A DNA stretch of 31,271 nt from Bacteroidales bacterium (GTDB lineage: Bacteria; Bacteroidota; Bacteroidia; Bacteroidales; JAADJA01). Positions 18,893 to 28,615 of the stretch are shown here, piece by piece (position 1 is the first letter of the stretch; every line of letters starts with the position of its first letter). The position numbers and the translations under genes were made by a program. Below the pieces are notes generated by a model. The model ran no database searches, was not told the DNA's origin, and worked only from the letters and a program-made list of their open reading frames with translations. The stretch lies in contig DAOVYU010000001.1 in assembly GCA_030635465.1 (NCBI GenBank), positions 1 to 31,271 on the forward strand. The letters run 5' to 3'.

Positions 18893-21208
18893 TTAGTATA
18901 ATTCATTATCTAATACGTTATCCAATCCTTTTGATACATCTACAATACCAATAGGTTTTATCGTTTCACTGAGCGGTAAATTCGCTCTTCTTAATTTCCA
19001 TTTACCAGTTTCTTCAACTACTAAATTGTCAAAAAATCCTTTTTCTATTAGCCCATTCTCATTTTTAAATTCAATGATGCCTTGCAGATTTGGGATCTCT
19101 TTCCCTTGAACTATTGTTTTACCTTTAATCAGTTGCTTTAGATCATAGTCTACAGGAAACTCAAATTCTACATATTGATTTGTAAAAAGAGCAGTATCAA
19201 ATTGATCATTCTTAATATCTCCCGATTCATCAAATAATACCCCGTTTTGAATAGCTTTTAGTTTGTCATTTGCGCTCGATCCCCCATACCTGACAAATTC
19301 GTATGGGTACCGTATAAAGCTTGAAGAAATAACCGACCCGTGATTGCGTAGCATTTGGGTTTGTGTCAATCTTAAATTAGTAGCACTATCCGGACTATAG
19401 ATACCCGTTGGCTGTTCATCAAAGTCATCTTGCCAAAAACGTTCTTCAAATACCCCTGTATCTGGGTCACTTCGTTTTGCGTCTTTTACAAATATTTTCT
19501 TATCCCGTTTGGTATCAGTGGTACCAAATCCTGACTTCTGTTTTCGCCTGGTTAATTCTTCACCTAATGAATCCCGTCCATATTTACAAATTATTTCATA
19601 AGTGTTTTGTAGAATGTCCAGACATGTTGCAAAAGAACTTTTACCATTGTACTCATCAAGACCCATTACTTCATCATATTCTTCACCCTGTTGAGAACCT
19701 ACATCGACAGTCGAATAATATTGGTCAACTATTTTAGTTCTGTTTACATTTTTAACTTTAACATACTCAAAAACACCATTCTCATTGATTGTCCCCAAAC
19801 GTATAGTAGTATTCCGATTATAGAAATATGATTTTTTCTCAACAATAACCTTTTCAATCCCAACCCTTTTTTCAATTCCATAACCTAAATTTTTAAGGGC
19901 TGTATATGATTTTATGTAATCATTCCATGAAGTAGTTATTCCTTTATAACGTTCATCGCCTTGAGCAAATCCACGAATCCAGAATCCATGATAAGCAGGT
20001 ATTAATGATGAATCACCATCTGCATCATAACCGATATCTGTTCTTCCAAATTCATCGGATATCATCAAATCCTCTTCATCAGTGATTATCTCAAGTATTC
20101 TATTACCCATTTCAAAAGGTAGTAAACAGTTCGTTTGAGTAGCATCTATATTGCTGTCTTGCTGTACATCAATACTACATTCCACATTATTGAAATTCAC
20201 TTTTAAATCGCCATCATAATCAATAAATAAAATGGTGCCTCCAAATTTTGCTTGCCCATACCATCGTAATGATAAACTTTCCCCTGCCTGAACATACACT
20301 AAACTTGTCCACGTAAAACTAATTACATGATTATTCATATTATAAGGGTTTGGTACAGTATATAAAGTTTGTTCACTTACATGAGTAAAATTTAAACCAT
20401 CTCCAAATTTAACTAGATCGACTCTCATAATAGCATCCCTTAAATCATCTACCTTTATAACTTCAATAGTCGCTGTCATTGAAATAGTAAGATTTATTAT
20501 TTTAGTTATATCATTATTTTTATAAAACATTGTACTGGCAGAACCAACACCGACATCTGTGGTAAAAATATTCTTAAATGTAGATGTAATTCTTTCATCA
20601 GATGAATATGTTATTGTAGTCGGTACTCCCAATGATCCAAATCTTGTATTCCCACCTTGAAAATTCATTCTGAAAGCATCACTGTTACGATTGGCATCGG
20701 TAGTTTCTAGCAATGATTGTAAAAATATTTTTCTTCCGGATAATGCTAACCTTTTTAACACCAAAGGATCCATTGCATTACCATTCAAAGTCGTCAATCT
20801 CTCCAATTCTATTTGTTGGTTTAACCTTGACTTCATTACTTGCCCTATCCCACTTATATTAAGTTTTAGAGTCACATAAGTTTCAGCTATTTCCAGGGTA
20901 CTAAAATCCAAAAATCCTTCCTCATCACGTTCCCAATCTCTTGTTTCGGGATTACGAATATCGATCAGTAAGCGTAATCTCGCTTTAATATCATAATACT
21001 CATCAATCAATAAAATGAAAGCCTTGGCATTACCCACAAATTTTATCTCACGGCTTTGATTGAAAACAATTCCATCACTTTTTTTATGCCTGGAATACTC
21101 AAATCTAATCACATCATATTCTACCGGCTCATCTATAACCAAAGGAGTGTATGCGTTATGTTGTAACGTAAATCTGTGAGTATCGGTATATTCTAATAAT
21201 AAACTCAT
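18893..21208 (-). CDS. Large tail-tip / distal tail protein, 771 aa
   Basis: 771 codons from ATG 21206-21208, directly after the tape-measure stop. It is the first large protein after the tape measure, the usual site of distal tail and baseplate-hub proteins. The N-terminus (residues 1-130: EYTDTHRFTLQHNAYTPLVI then IEFS-like IRFEYSRHKKSDGIV and KLNISGIGQVMKSRLNQ) looks beta-rich. The C-terminal half has RFWQDDFDEQPTGIYSPD and a domain ending KGLDNVLDNELY. No peptidase or lysozyme motif is seen. Function from position. Confidence 0.65.
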   Translation of the reverse strand: MSLLLEYTDTHRFTLQHNAYTPLVIDEPVEYDVIRFEYSRHKKSDGIVFNQSREIKFVGNAKAFILLIDEYYDIKARLRLLIDIRNPETRDWERDEEGFLDFSTLEIAETYVTLKLNISGIGQVMKSRLNQQIELERLTTLNGNAMDPLVLKRLALSGRKIFLQSLLETTDANRNSDAFRMNFQGGNTRFGSLGVPTTITYSSDERITSTFKNIFTTDVGVGSASTMFYKNNDITKIINLTISMTATIEVIKVDDLRDAIMRVDLVKFGDGLNFTHVSEQTLYTVPNPYNMNNHVISFTWTSLVYVQAGESLSLRWYGQAKFGGTILFIDYDGDLKVNFNNVECSIDVQQDSNIDATQTNCLLPFEMGNRILEIITDEEDLMISDEFGRTDIGYDADGDSSLIPAYHGFWIRGFAQGDERYKGITTSWNDYIKSYTALKNLGYGIEKRVGIEKVIVEKKSYFYNRNTTIRLGTINENGVFEYVKVKNVNRTKIVDQYYSTVDVGSQQGEEYDEVMGLDEYNGKSSFATCLDILQNTYEIICKYGRDSLGEELTRRKQKSGFGTTDTKRDKKIFVKDAKRSDPDTGVFEERFWQDDFDEQPTGIYSPDSATNLRLTQTQMLRNHGSVISSSFIRYPYEFVRYGGSSANDKLKAIQNGVLFDESGDIKNDQFDTALFTNQYVEFEFPVDYDLKQLIKGKTIVQGKEIPNLQGIIEFKNENGLIEKGFFDNLVVEETGKWKLRRANLPLSETIKPIGIVDVSKGLDNVLDNELY

Positions 21209-24200
21209 TTAATCCCAATTAAGATTGTTATATCTGAATAATTCATGATTTATATCCGGTGGTGGTGTCTGATTATTGGTAACACTCAATTTTAATTTTT
21301 CAATTGATGACCTTGTTTTTCTTTGCTCGTTAATCATTGACATATAAGCGTCAAACGTTTCTCCTGATTCATGTATGCTTAAATTCCTGTCCTGTATCTC
21401 GAAATTAGCCATGATTGCAGCCGTTTTTACTTTCTCATATTCATCAACACTGGTATGAACTGTAGTACCTCTTGCTAAATTCAATACAGATGGCCTGTCA
21501 ACTATGTAAGGATTCTTATTTGGTTCTTCAATAACTTCCGGTCTTTTTTCAGAAACATACGCAGGGCCACCTTTAAAACCTTCAACACCTTTTTCAAAAC
21601 GAGGTATTGGAGAAGCTAATACAGCAGCTATTTGTGCAGCACCCAAAGCTGATACAAATGCCGTCAATAATCCGGCTGATATGCCAAAATCAAACTTAGG
21701 TACCTGAGCCCAGATACTAACTATTGCTTGGGCTGTGTTAATTGCTATCTCAGTGGCAGCTATTGCCTTATTGAATTTAGCTTGGCGTACCTGTTCCTCC
21801 CGTTTTTTAGCTTCTAATTCAGTCCTTTTTTGTTCCTGTTCAGCACGTATTGCATCTTGCTGTACGGAATCACCTTCAGCTAATTCAAATTGTCGGTCAT
21901 AGAATTCATCATTAGCCTCAATTTGTTCATCTATTTTCCTGATATTAGAATCAAAAATACTTGATTGAATATCACCCAACACACTGAATGCAGCACCAAT
22001 ACCCTGCAATGCATTATCGAAACCATCAACAAAACCGGTTATTAATGTCTCTAAGTTCTGAGCATCCAAATTCAATGCAGAGGCAATAGTCTGTGATGCT
22101 TCTCTGATCTTTGTAGTTTTAAATGCTTGTAGTCGCTCTTCTGCTTCTCTTTGTGTCTCTAAATCAGCTAAAATACCATCTGTTACAGTCTGAGATAACG
22201 CTAATTTTAAAGCAGCTAATTGCTGTTCTAATGATGCACGCTGTTCGAATGACAGATTAGCACTTAACAACTCCGTTCGTACTACACCAATCTGTATTTT
22301 GATCGTTTCCTCGGCTGCCTTTCTTTTTATGTCAATGATATCCTGTTCGAATTTCGCTATAATTCTAGCTCTTTCTTCCTGAGTTAATTCCTCATTCGCT
22401 ATTTCTTCCTGGAATTGCTTTTCACGGGCTGTCAATAATTTGTTTAATGACTCAGTACGTACCGCATTTACATTATCAAGATTCTCTTTTAACTTATCGA
22501 ATTCACTCTTCAGGATTGCTTCAACTCTTTTCTGTGAATCTTTAACCAATTGTTCACGTGCTTCATTGAACTCTTCATCGATAAGCAATAATTCATCTTT
22601 GCCTCCTTTGGATGTTGCTATTGCTTGATCACGTTCTAAAACCAATAATTTATGACCTTCAAATACTGATCTTCGATGGAACTCCAATCGTTCATTTAGA
22701 GATAATTCCTCATTTTCTGAAATCTCTTCATTACTATCAATCTCATTTTTTACCCTAAATTTAGCTAATTCAAATGCATCTTTACGTAATTTCTTTTGTG
22801 CTTTTTCATTAATCTTTTTCTGCTCATTCGTTACTCTTTCCTCTTCATCAATAATAAAATCTGAATTTGTTTTTATAATTCCTCGTAATGTTTGTGCATT
22901 GATAATAGCTGATCGGATGAATCTTTTTTGACCATCCGTGAACTGTGCAGCAACATCAATCTGTTTATCAAGACTAGCAATATCATCACCCCTTGCCGAT
23001 GTCAATAACCCAATTGCAACACGTACTTTAGTTGCATTTACGCCCTGGTCCTCCAATGTTTTGCGTAAGTCATCCTCACCACGTTGTAAAGCATCTGAAG
23101 CTATATTCAACCGATCATAACCCTTAGCAAACTCACCAATATCTTTAGTCAATTTATTTACTCTTAATTCCGTTCTTTCAGCTTCATCATTGAACTCACT
23201 CAATTCTTCAGTAGCTTCTTTGGCACCCACCCCAAATGCCACAAATATAGCAGCAGCAGCAGATAATACACCTAATAAGATACCCACCGGACTTGTTTTA
23301 GTTACTATACTGAATAATTTCATCGCTTTGGTGGCTTTAGCTATTCCCCCGGCCAGTGCTATCTTAGCGAATTTCAATGCAATTATCGATGCCGTATATG
23401 CTTTGGTTAATAAAGAAACTGAAATCATAATCAATTTATACAACACGAAAGCCTTGACTACTCTAAATACAAAAGTAATAACCGGTCTAAGATTCTCAGC
23501 CAGCAATCGAATATTTTCTTTTAGTGTAACTGTAATATCATTCGCCTCATCCTCTTCCAAAATGATTCCCTGCCATGCTGATCTCAATAACTGTAATGCA
23601 CCATCCAGGGTGTCCAGTTCTTTATCTGCCATACTTTGAGCAGTTCCGGCAGACCTTTGCAGTGATTCATCCAATTCATTCGTTAAATCGATGTTATTTG
23701 ATAATACAGCAGCAGATACAGCAGCCCGTTTTCCAAATTCATCATTGGCAGCCGTTAATTTGTCTTGACTGTCTTTTATAGTTTGGAGTATCTTTCCATA
23801 ATCATCACCTTTTTTTGCAGCCTCAATAAATATATTCCTTAATGCTGTTGATGAAGTTGATACATCAATACCGGAATCCGATAGTTTACCCATCAATGCA
23901 ACTAATTTCGTAAATGGTATTCCGGCAGCATTTGCAGCACCAGCAACAATAGGTAATCCTTTTTCCAGTTTCTCAAAAGTCAATGCACTCTTAGCAGTTG
24001 CCAATGATAGTACATCTAATATTTCCGGAGCATCTATTGTACTAAAATCATCAAACGTATTAACAATAGCTCCAACCAAATTAGCTGTTTGGGCTAAGTT
24101 AGCATTCAAAGCAATAGACCCCTGAATTGTAGCTTCGGTAAGATCAATAATCTCGGATTGGCTGAACCCTAAACGGGCATAAGCAATTTGTAATTCTGTG

Positions 24201-25060
24201 ACCTCACTGGCTGTTTTAACAGTAATGGCACCCAAACGCTTGGAATCATCTGTAAGTCCCTGCATCTGGTCCCTATTGACCTGTAGGATGCCTGATAACG
24301 TTGCATTTTGCTTTTCAAAATCCTTCATTATCTTGATGCTGTTCTTGAATACCTGTATGAAGGCAAATATACCACCGGTAAATCCTAAAGCAGATGTAAA
24401 TGTTCTTAGTGCTCCGGTGGCTGCCCGTAATTGTTGTGGGTAATTACCTACATTCTCCTGGAATTGACCTGTAGCTGTACGTATTTTAATGACTGCTGCA
24501 CCATATTTTTTCATTGCAGCAGTTGATTGAATCAATTCGGATTGTTCTTTATCACTCAATCTATTCCCTAAAGCTCTTTTAGCATTTAAATTCTGTACGC
24601 TTTCCCTGGCACGGTTCCTTAATCCAGTCAAACGACCCATGGCCGTTAAGTTCTGTTTTAATTCCAAAGTACTTTTACGTAGGCTTTCACGCTCTGATAT
24701 CAATGCTCTACTCGTACCCTCAGTAACTAACAGGTTTCTTCTTTTTGTGGAGATTAGATTTTTCTCAATTTGATTTTGCTCTTTCCAAACTACCTGGTTA
24801 TTTTTTAATGCTTTGTTTTGGTTAGCTAGTGCGGTACTGGCTTTTTTACTCGTCTCTGTAATCTTTTTTTGTGTTTCAACGAATTGTTTTTGTGTAGTTA
24901 CATTTGCCAGTTGTTTGTAGACTTCGAATAAGGACAATGCAGATTTCTTCAATGCCTCATTAGCATCGATGGCCACCTTTACATTTTTAGCGTACTTCCC
25001 TCCCCACTTTAGGGCCTCATCGGTGATTACTTCTTTCCTGGTAATTGTTCCGCTTGCCAT
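21209..25060 (-). CDS. Phage tail tape measure protein (TP901-like), 1283 aa
   Basis: 1283 codons from ATG 25058-25060, whose A is shared with the upstream stop (TAATG). The N-terminal 220 residues are coiled coil. A TP901-type core lies at about 265-440, including LGAITVKTASEVTELQIAYA, LGFSQSEIIDLTEATIQG, IPFTKLVALMGKLSDSGIDV and STALRNIFIEAAKKG. Hydrophobic segments follow at about 535-560 and 600-640 (VGILLGVLSAAAAIFVAFGV), then a very long coiled coil (about 760-1000). It sets tail length: at the usual ratio of about 0.15 nm per residue, near 190 nm, so a long-tailed siphovirus. Membrane segments may help DNA entry. Confidence 0.92.
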   Translation of the reverse strand: MASGTITRKEVITDEALKWGGKYAKNVKVAIDANEALKKSALSLFEVYKQLANVTTQKQFVETQKKITETSKKASTALANQNKALKNNQVVWKEQNQIEKNLISTKRRNLLVTEGTSRALISERESLRKSTLELKQNLTAMGRLTGLRNRARESVQNLNAKRALGNRLSDKEQSELIQSTAAMKKYGAAVIKIRTATGQFQENVGNYPQQLRAATGALRTFTSALGFTGGIFAFIQVFKNSIKIMKDFEKQNATLSGILQVNRDQMQGLTDDSKRLGAITVKTASEVTELQIAYARLGFSQSEIIDLTEATIQGSIALNANLAQTANLVGAIVNTFDDFSTIDAPEILDVLSLATAKSALTFEKLEKGLPIVAGAANAAGIPFTKLVALMGKLSDSGIDVSTSSTALRNIFIEAAKKGDDYGKILQTIKDSQDKLTAANDEFGKRAAVSAAVLSNNIDLTNELDESLQRSAGTAQSMADKELDTLDGALQLLRSAWQGIILEEDEANDITVTLKENIRLLAENLRPVITFVFRVVKAFVLYKLIMISVSLLTKAYTASIIALKFAKIALAGGIAKATKAMKLFSIVTKTSPVGILLGVLSAAAAIFVAFGVGAKEATEELSEFNDEAERTELRVNKLTKDIGEFAKGYDRLNIASDALQRGEDDLRKTLEDQGVNATKVRVAIGLLTSARGDDIASLDKQIDVAAQFTDGQKRFIRSAIINAQTLRGIIKTNSDFIIDEEERVTNEQKKINEKAQKKLRKDAFELAKFRVKNEIDSNEEISENEELSLNERLEFHRRSVFEGHKLLVLERDQAIATSKGGKDELLLIDEEFNEAREQLVKDSQKRVEAILKSEFDKLKENLDNVNAVRTESLNKLLTAREKQFQEEIANEELTQEERARIIAKFEQDIIDIKRKAAEETIKIQIGVVRTELLSANLSFEQRASLEQQLAALKLALSQTVTDGILADLETQREAEERLQAFKTTKIREASQTIASALNLDAQNLETLITGFVDGFDNALQGIGAAFSVLGDIQSSIFDSNIRKIDEQIEANDEFYDRQFELAEGDSVQQDAIRAEQEQKRTELEAKKREEQVRQAKFNKAIAATEIAINTAQAIVSIWAQVPKFDFGISAGLLTAFVSALGAAQIAAVLASPIPRFEKGVEGFKGGPAYVSEKRPEVIEEPNKNPYIVDRPSVLNLARGTTVHTSVDEYEKVKTAAIMANFEIQDRNLSIHESGETFDAYMSMINEQRKTRSSIEKLKLSVTNNQTPPPDINHELFRYNNLNWD

Positions 25061-25653
25061 TATCTACGTTTGTTTTTATTCTTAATCTTTGAATTTACCT
25101 CTTCCAATGCTTTCATTTTTTGTTCAGCAATATTTTTCAATGCATCGAATTGAATTGGACTGATCACATTTGTATCGTACATCAATCCGGTAATTGCACA
25201 ATATCCTAATATCACCCTATCAATAGTACTGGTCTTATCGCTTTTCTCGTATTTTGGTAATCGCTGTTCCAATCTTGCTATTTTAATCAATATCGATTCT
25301 GATTCACGGTCAATGTTATCCAAATCCTGATTGAAATTCTGCTCAGTTAATTTATACCGATAGGACCTGATCATATTTTCAAGATCAATATCCCGGTCAA
25401 ATCTTAATGCACTAATACCAATTTTTATAGAATTATATTTAGCTTTTAATGTTTCGATCCTTACAGATACATCGAATAATTTTTTCTCATTACCATCCGG
25501 TATTCGTTCATCATACTCATCTTTTAAATGGTTCCAAATCTCTTTTAATGTGCTCTCCGGAGTCTTTTCATTAGACAATAAATGTATCTCACCGGTCTGT
25601 CTGATCCGTAAGAATAATTTTAATGGTATTATGTCTAATGTATCATATATCAC
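25060..25653 (-). CDS. Hypothetical tail-assembly protein before the tape measure, 197 aa
   Basis: 197 codons starting at GTG 25651-25653, which overlaps the upstream stop as GTGA. The protein is charged and helical, with an N-terminal strand region (YDTLDIIPLKLFLRIRQTGE) and a basic tail (KIKNKNKRR). It sits where tail-assembly chaperones normally lie, between tube and tape measure, but the sequence itself does not prove this. Confidence 0.62.
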   Translation of the reverse strand: MIYDTLDIIPLKLFLRIRQTGEIHLLSNEKTPESTLKEIWNHLKDEYDERIPDGNEKKLFDVSVRIETLKAKYNSIKIGISALRFDRDIDLENMIRSYRYKLTEQNFNQDLDNIDRESESILIKIARLEQRLPKYEKSDKTSTIDRVILGYCAITGLMYDTNVISPIQFDALKNIAEQKMKALEEVNSKIKNKNKRR

Positions 25654-26126
25654 AATCCTAATTGTTTTCTTGCTGATTGTTGGTAGAATGGTAGTATTCT
25701 TTCTTTGATAACTTTATTCAGATTTGTATCAGTAATCCCAAAAATATCTTTACTCAATAAACTTGGGTTATCCAATATGTCATCTGTTTTTGGATCCGAT
25801 GCTCCAAAGGTTACAAAATCTCTTGATACAGTGGCAAATATGCTTGGTAAGAACACATTGGTATCTTTTAAGTCAAATGGTTCCCCTTCTCTTTTGATAC
25901 GGCCTGACCCACCTAATAATGCTTGCTGTGTTGTCAGTTTTTCGGTACCCTGGGAATAAAACCCCAAGGCATTGCCGAAAATATCTGAACTAAATTGAAA
26001 AATCTGATCCCGGTTTAAATCCGCTAACTGCTTTTCAATCGATCGTATAAAATTAAATAGTATGTTTATCTGACTTTGTGGTGTTACTGTCCTAGCTTTA
26101 TTTAGCTGTTGTTTTAGAGTTGCCAC
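25650..26126 (-). CDS. Hypothetical protein, tail-assembly region, 158 aa
   Basis: 158 codons from GTG 26124-26126, inside the end of the 74-aa gene (29-bp overlap in another frame). Segments: KARTVTPQSQINILFNFIRS helix, SSDIFGNALGFYSQGTEKLT, then FVTFGASDPKTDDILDNPSL and a C-terminal helix. The frame is open upstream of the GTG past an A8 tract of the preceding gene, so expression by frameshift from that gene is possible. Function unknown. Confidence 0.62.
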   Translation of the reverse strand: MATLKQQLNKARTVTPQSQINILFNFIRSIEKQLADLNRDQIFQFSSDIFGNALGFYSQGTEKLTTQQALLGGSGRIKREGEPFDLKDTNVFLPSIFATVSRDFVTFGASDPKTDDILDNPSLLSKDIFGITDTNLNKVIKERILPFYQQSARKQLGL

Positions 26127-26322
26127 TTGTCTCAGGTTTCTTTTTTTTAGCCCATTTAGCAGTTTCTTTCAAAACCCTGGCATGAACTTTTTTCATTTCG
26201 GCATTACGTTTATTCGCAGGAATTGCCATAAAGACATGAGTTTTGCCAAACTCTTCTTTAAAATCTGCGAAGGAACGGTTATGTCCCTCCGCAAATGTTA
26301 TCCCTTTATAGGTACTTCTCAT
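26098..26322 (-). CDS. Small basic protein, tail-assembly region, 74 aa
   Basis: 74 codons from ATG 26320-26322, four bases after the tail-tube stop. N-terminus MRSTYKGITFAEGHNRSFAD, a FMAIPANKRNAEMKKVH segment and a basic tail (WAKKKKPETSGNSKTTAK). The run of four Lys is coded by an A8 tract (minus strand of 26141-26148). Position after the tube gene is the one used by gpG-type chaperones. Confidence 0.6.
   Translation of the reverse strand: MRSTYKGITFAEGHNRSFADFKEEFGKTHVFMAIPANKRNAEMKKVHARVLKETAKWAKKKKPETSGNSKTTAK
26141..26148 (-). other. A8 tract: candidate frameshift site
   Basis: Eight consecutive A on the minus strand (T8 on plus) within the 74-aa gene. The frame of the next gene is open from before this tract to its GTG at 26126, so a +1 or -2 slip here would fuse the two products. 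No canonical -1 heptamer or downstream hairpin is obvious. Confidence 0.25.
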
Positions 26323-26326
26323 GATA

Positions 26327-27208
26327 TTACGTTACGGTAATTGACAATGCTTCAGGGATTTCATAATTGATGTCAACCTGTTCAATAACTCCTGTTCCAA
26401 CAACTGTAAATCCAGTTAAAAAGTCTACTCCTGTTAATTCATAAACACCATTGGCATCCGCTGCTACAAATGCGTGAGCATGTGTAGTTCCAGTTAAATC
26501 TAAAAGATCAATATCAGCAGTAACTAAATTAGTTACCAATGTACCACCGGCACAATGAGAAACTGCTGTAAACTTAATGGATGTAGCACTATTACCAGCT
26601 TCTTCAACTAATTCAAGATCGTAAATACCATCTAAATCATCTTTTACCAAGTCAGATTTAGTTAACACAGTATTCAATATCTCATCTTTGTCCTCGAATA
26701 TGATCTCAACAGTCACAAAAGGAACTTTCTCCTTAGTGGCCCGTTTTCGTTCAACTGTCAATGATTTGATTCTTCGACCTCGTACACGTACGCCATCAGT
26801 ATCATAAACACCGGAATAGTCAGCATCTTCATTGAATTCGAATAATTCCAGGTATTCATCATTGTCCTCATAGGATTTCAATGTCTCATAAGCGCAAACG
26901 CTCAAATACATTTCACCGGTTAATATATCGGCTCCTTTTATCGTTCTTTTCTTGAAATTACCACTTTCAAAGAACGTGTCCTCTGTACTTCCGTCTGCCA
27001 CCTCATAGATGTCAAACAATGGTACAAGATTCTTTGCTACAATAGCAGCTTTCCATGTTGCTACCGTTTCAAAAGCTGCTACGGTTGCAAATGCAAACTG
27101 TTTTGATATAATGGGAAGTGTCAGTAAGCTCTCTAAACAATCCGGTTTTCTAAACCCTGTGTTCTTGGCCTGATCTTCACTTACGCATATTTTATTATAT
27201 GTGCTCAT
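26327..27208 (-). CDS. Major tail (tube) protein, 293 aa
   Basis: 293 codons from ATG 27206-27208. The N-terminal two thirds has alternating strands with charged loops and a tube-protein-like long loop (SGNFKKRTIKGADILTGEMY, then RVRGRRIKSLTVERKRATKE, KVPFVTVEIIFEDKDEIL). The C-terminal third (residues about 205-293, AGNSATSIKFTAVSHCAGGT to EIPEALSITVT) reads as an extra Ig-like or decorating beta domain. Position after the connectors and before the tape-measure block supports the tube call. Functional assignment is from context and fold pattern. Confidence 0.65.
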   Translation of the reverse strand: MSTYNKICVSEDQAKNTGFRKPDCLESLLTLPIISKQFAFATVAAFETVATWKAAIVAKNLVPLFDIYEVADGSTEDTFFESGNFKKRTIKGADILTGEMYLSVCAYETLKSYEDNDEYLELFEFNEDADYSGVYDTDGVRVRGRRIKSLTVERKRATKEKVPFVTVEIIFEDKDEILNTVLTKSDLVKDDLDGIYDLELVEEAGNSATSIKFTAVSHCAGGTLVTNLVTADIDLLDLTGTTHAHAFVAADANGVYELTGVDFLTGFTVVGTGVIEQVDINYEIPEALSITVT

Positions 27209-27233
27209 TTTTTTATTTGTTTTTAATTATTTT

Positions 27234-27716
27234 TTATGGAATACATCCATCGTTAAATTTTACTTCAATTGTTAACGTTTTAGCGTCCCAAAGATCAATA
27301 GTGAAATTTTTATCTGTTTCCGAATAATTCGGATAGTTAAAAATAACCCAATTCAGATCCCGGACAGCAGAAAGTTTTGAATTGCGTAACTTCTGAATAA
27401 AAGTATCTGTCAAAGGATTCAACACAACATCAAAAGATCTTAAATATCTCTCATCGTTATACAAATCTTTATTAGATTCCCTGGTTGCAATAACAAAATT
27501 ACATGATTTAAGAACTGATGTCCCCCTATCCGTATGTGGATCTGGGGTAGGCAACAACCAAATTAATGGATATGCATCCGGTTTTTTCAGTAAATACCTT
27601 TTCAATTCGTGCTTATGCCCCCAACCGAAAAACGGTGTATTGGAAACATTATCATTCAATCGAATTTCATCAATGGTACCTACTATACTTCTTAAACTGT
27701 GTTCTACAACTATCAA
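27234..27716 (-). CDS. Tail-terminator-like / minor tail protein, 160 aa
   Basis: 160 codons from TTG 27714-27716, overlapping the upstream stop as TTGA. Segments: IVVEHSLRSIVGTIDEIRLN helix, PDAYPLIWLLPTPDPHTDRG, SCNFVIATRESNKDLYNDER and a C-terminal strand LTIEVKFNDGCIP. The alpha/beta pattern (helix, then 'PLIWL' and 'CNFVIA' strands, then helix) fits tail-terminator proteins, and its position before the tube gene agrees. The non-ATG start is the only one before the first conserved helix. Confidence 0.6.
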   Translation of the reverse strand: MIVVEHSLRSIVGTIDEIRLNDNVSNTPFFGWGHKHELKRYLLKKPDAYPLIWLLPTPDPHTDRGTSVLKSCNFVIATRESNKDLYNDERYLRSFDVVLNPLTDTFIQKLRNSKLSAVRDLNWVIFNYPNYSETDKNFTIDLWDAKTLTIEVKFNDGCIP

Positions 27717-28372
27717 AATCCAAATCTGTTATAAGGTTGATAAACTTTGAATTCAAAATCAGGAAATGCAGTAGCATCCAATTCATTTTGATCTACCAAA
27801 TACTGATACAATGAAACTCTTATATCATCTTCCCGTGTGAAACTATCTGATGCTTCTATGAATCTATTATCAGTTAAATCATGAAGATTACCTTGATATT
27901 TATCCATAAACTCACCCCAATTCCTTACATATTTTGTAAGTGCATCGGCACTATCTGCTGTATCAGATGTACTTCTGATAACGCCAATAATGGTATAAGT
28001 CAATTCATCGTTTCTTTGATATTGGCAAGCTACAAAAAAAGCAATCAAACTTTGTTTTGAATAGCCTTGCAATCCATCCCATCGTTTAACTTTATCATCA
28101 ATTGTATAGTCCTTACCTAAAATTAAATCCTGCCATTTCTGAGCAGCTGTCTCTGCATGTTCAGGGTCAAATGGCTTTTTAGCAAATTCAGCTACTAACT
28201 CATTATAGAGTGTTACGCCTAAAGCATTTAATAATAAATCACGTTCATATTTATCAATAGTAGCATCTAATTCAGCCGTTACCGTTGGGGCTCCAACAGG
28301 TTGTGCGTTTATATCTGTCTTACCAGGAATCCTAGCTTCTAATACTTCAAAATATGTGGTGTCAATTATCAT
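27713..28372 (-). CDS. Head-tail connector/adaptor-like protein, 219 aa
   Basis: 219 codons from ATG 28370-28372, overlapping the stop of the small basic gene as ATGA. Mostly helical with ATIDKYERDLLLNALGVTLY, LQGYSKQSLIAFFVACQYQR and a C-terminal FPDFEFKVYQPYNRFGF. The helix-rich N-terminal half resembles head-tail adaptor proteins common in Bacteroidetes phages. The final segment with VYQPYNRFGF is a typical end of this group in my recollection. Direct sequence proof is lacking. Confidence 0.6.
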   Translation of the reverse strand: MIIDTTYFEVLEARIPGKTDINAQPVGAPTVTAELDATIDKYERDLLLNALGVTLYNELVAEFAKKPFDPEHAETAAQKWQDLILGKDYTIDDKVKRWDGLQGYSKQSLIAFFVACQYQRNDELTYTIIGVIRSTSDTADSADALTKYVRNWGEFMDKYQGNLHDLTDNRFIEASDSFTREDDIRVSLYQYLVDQNELDATAFPDFEFKVYQPYNRFGF

Positions 28373-28605
28373 TTTTTAGCTTTTCTTGAACCTTTTCCCC
28401 TCCCTTTTTTCTTGGGAGCAGGTTTTGGTTTCGTTTCCTTTTTAACAGGAGGTTTTGACGCCTCCTGCTCTTTATTTTCTATGATTTCTTCTGAAACCTT
28501 ATCTTCAGCAAATGATAATTTAAGCCTAGTACGCCTAGCCCTTACTTTGAGCTCCCGTGCTAATTGCTTAATCTTACCTTCACTTCCTTCGATTTTTAAA
28601 ATCAT
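28369..28605 (-). CDS. Small basic protein after the capsid gene, 78 aa
   Basis: 78 codons from ATG 28603-28605, ten bases after the capsid stop. N-terminal half (MILKIEGSEGKIKQLARELK) is a short alpha/beta unit; the C-terminal half is a Lys/Pro-rich tail (KKETKPKPAPKKKGRGKG) likely disordered and nucleic-acid or protein binding. Function unknown; its place next to the capsid gene suggests a head role. Confidence 0.6.
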   Translation of the reverse strand: MILKIEGSEGKIKQLARELKVRARRTRLKLSFAEDKVSEEIIENKEQEASKPPVKKETKPKPAPKKKGRGKGSRKAKK

Positions 28606-28615
28606 AATTCAGCTA

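Noticed and set aside
23190..23639. Plus-strand open frame of 149 codons opposite the tape measure gene
   Set aside because: Lies wholly inside a certain gene, has no promoter or domain, and is Asn/Ala/Ser-rich as expected from the antisense of a coiled-coil gene.
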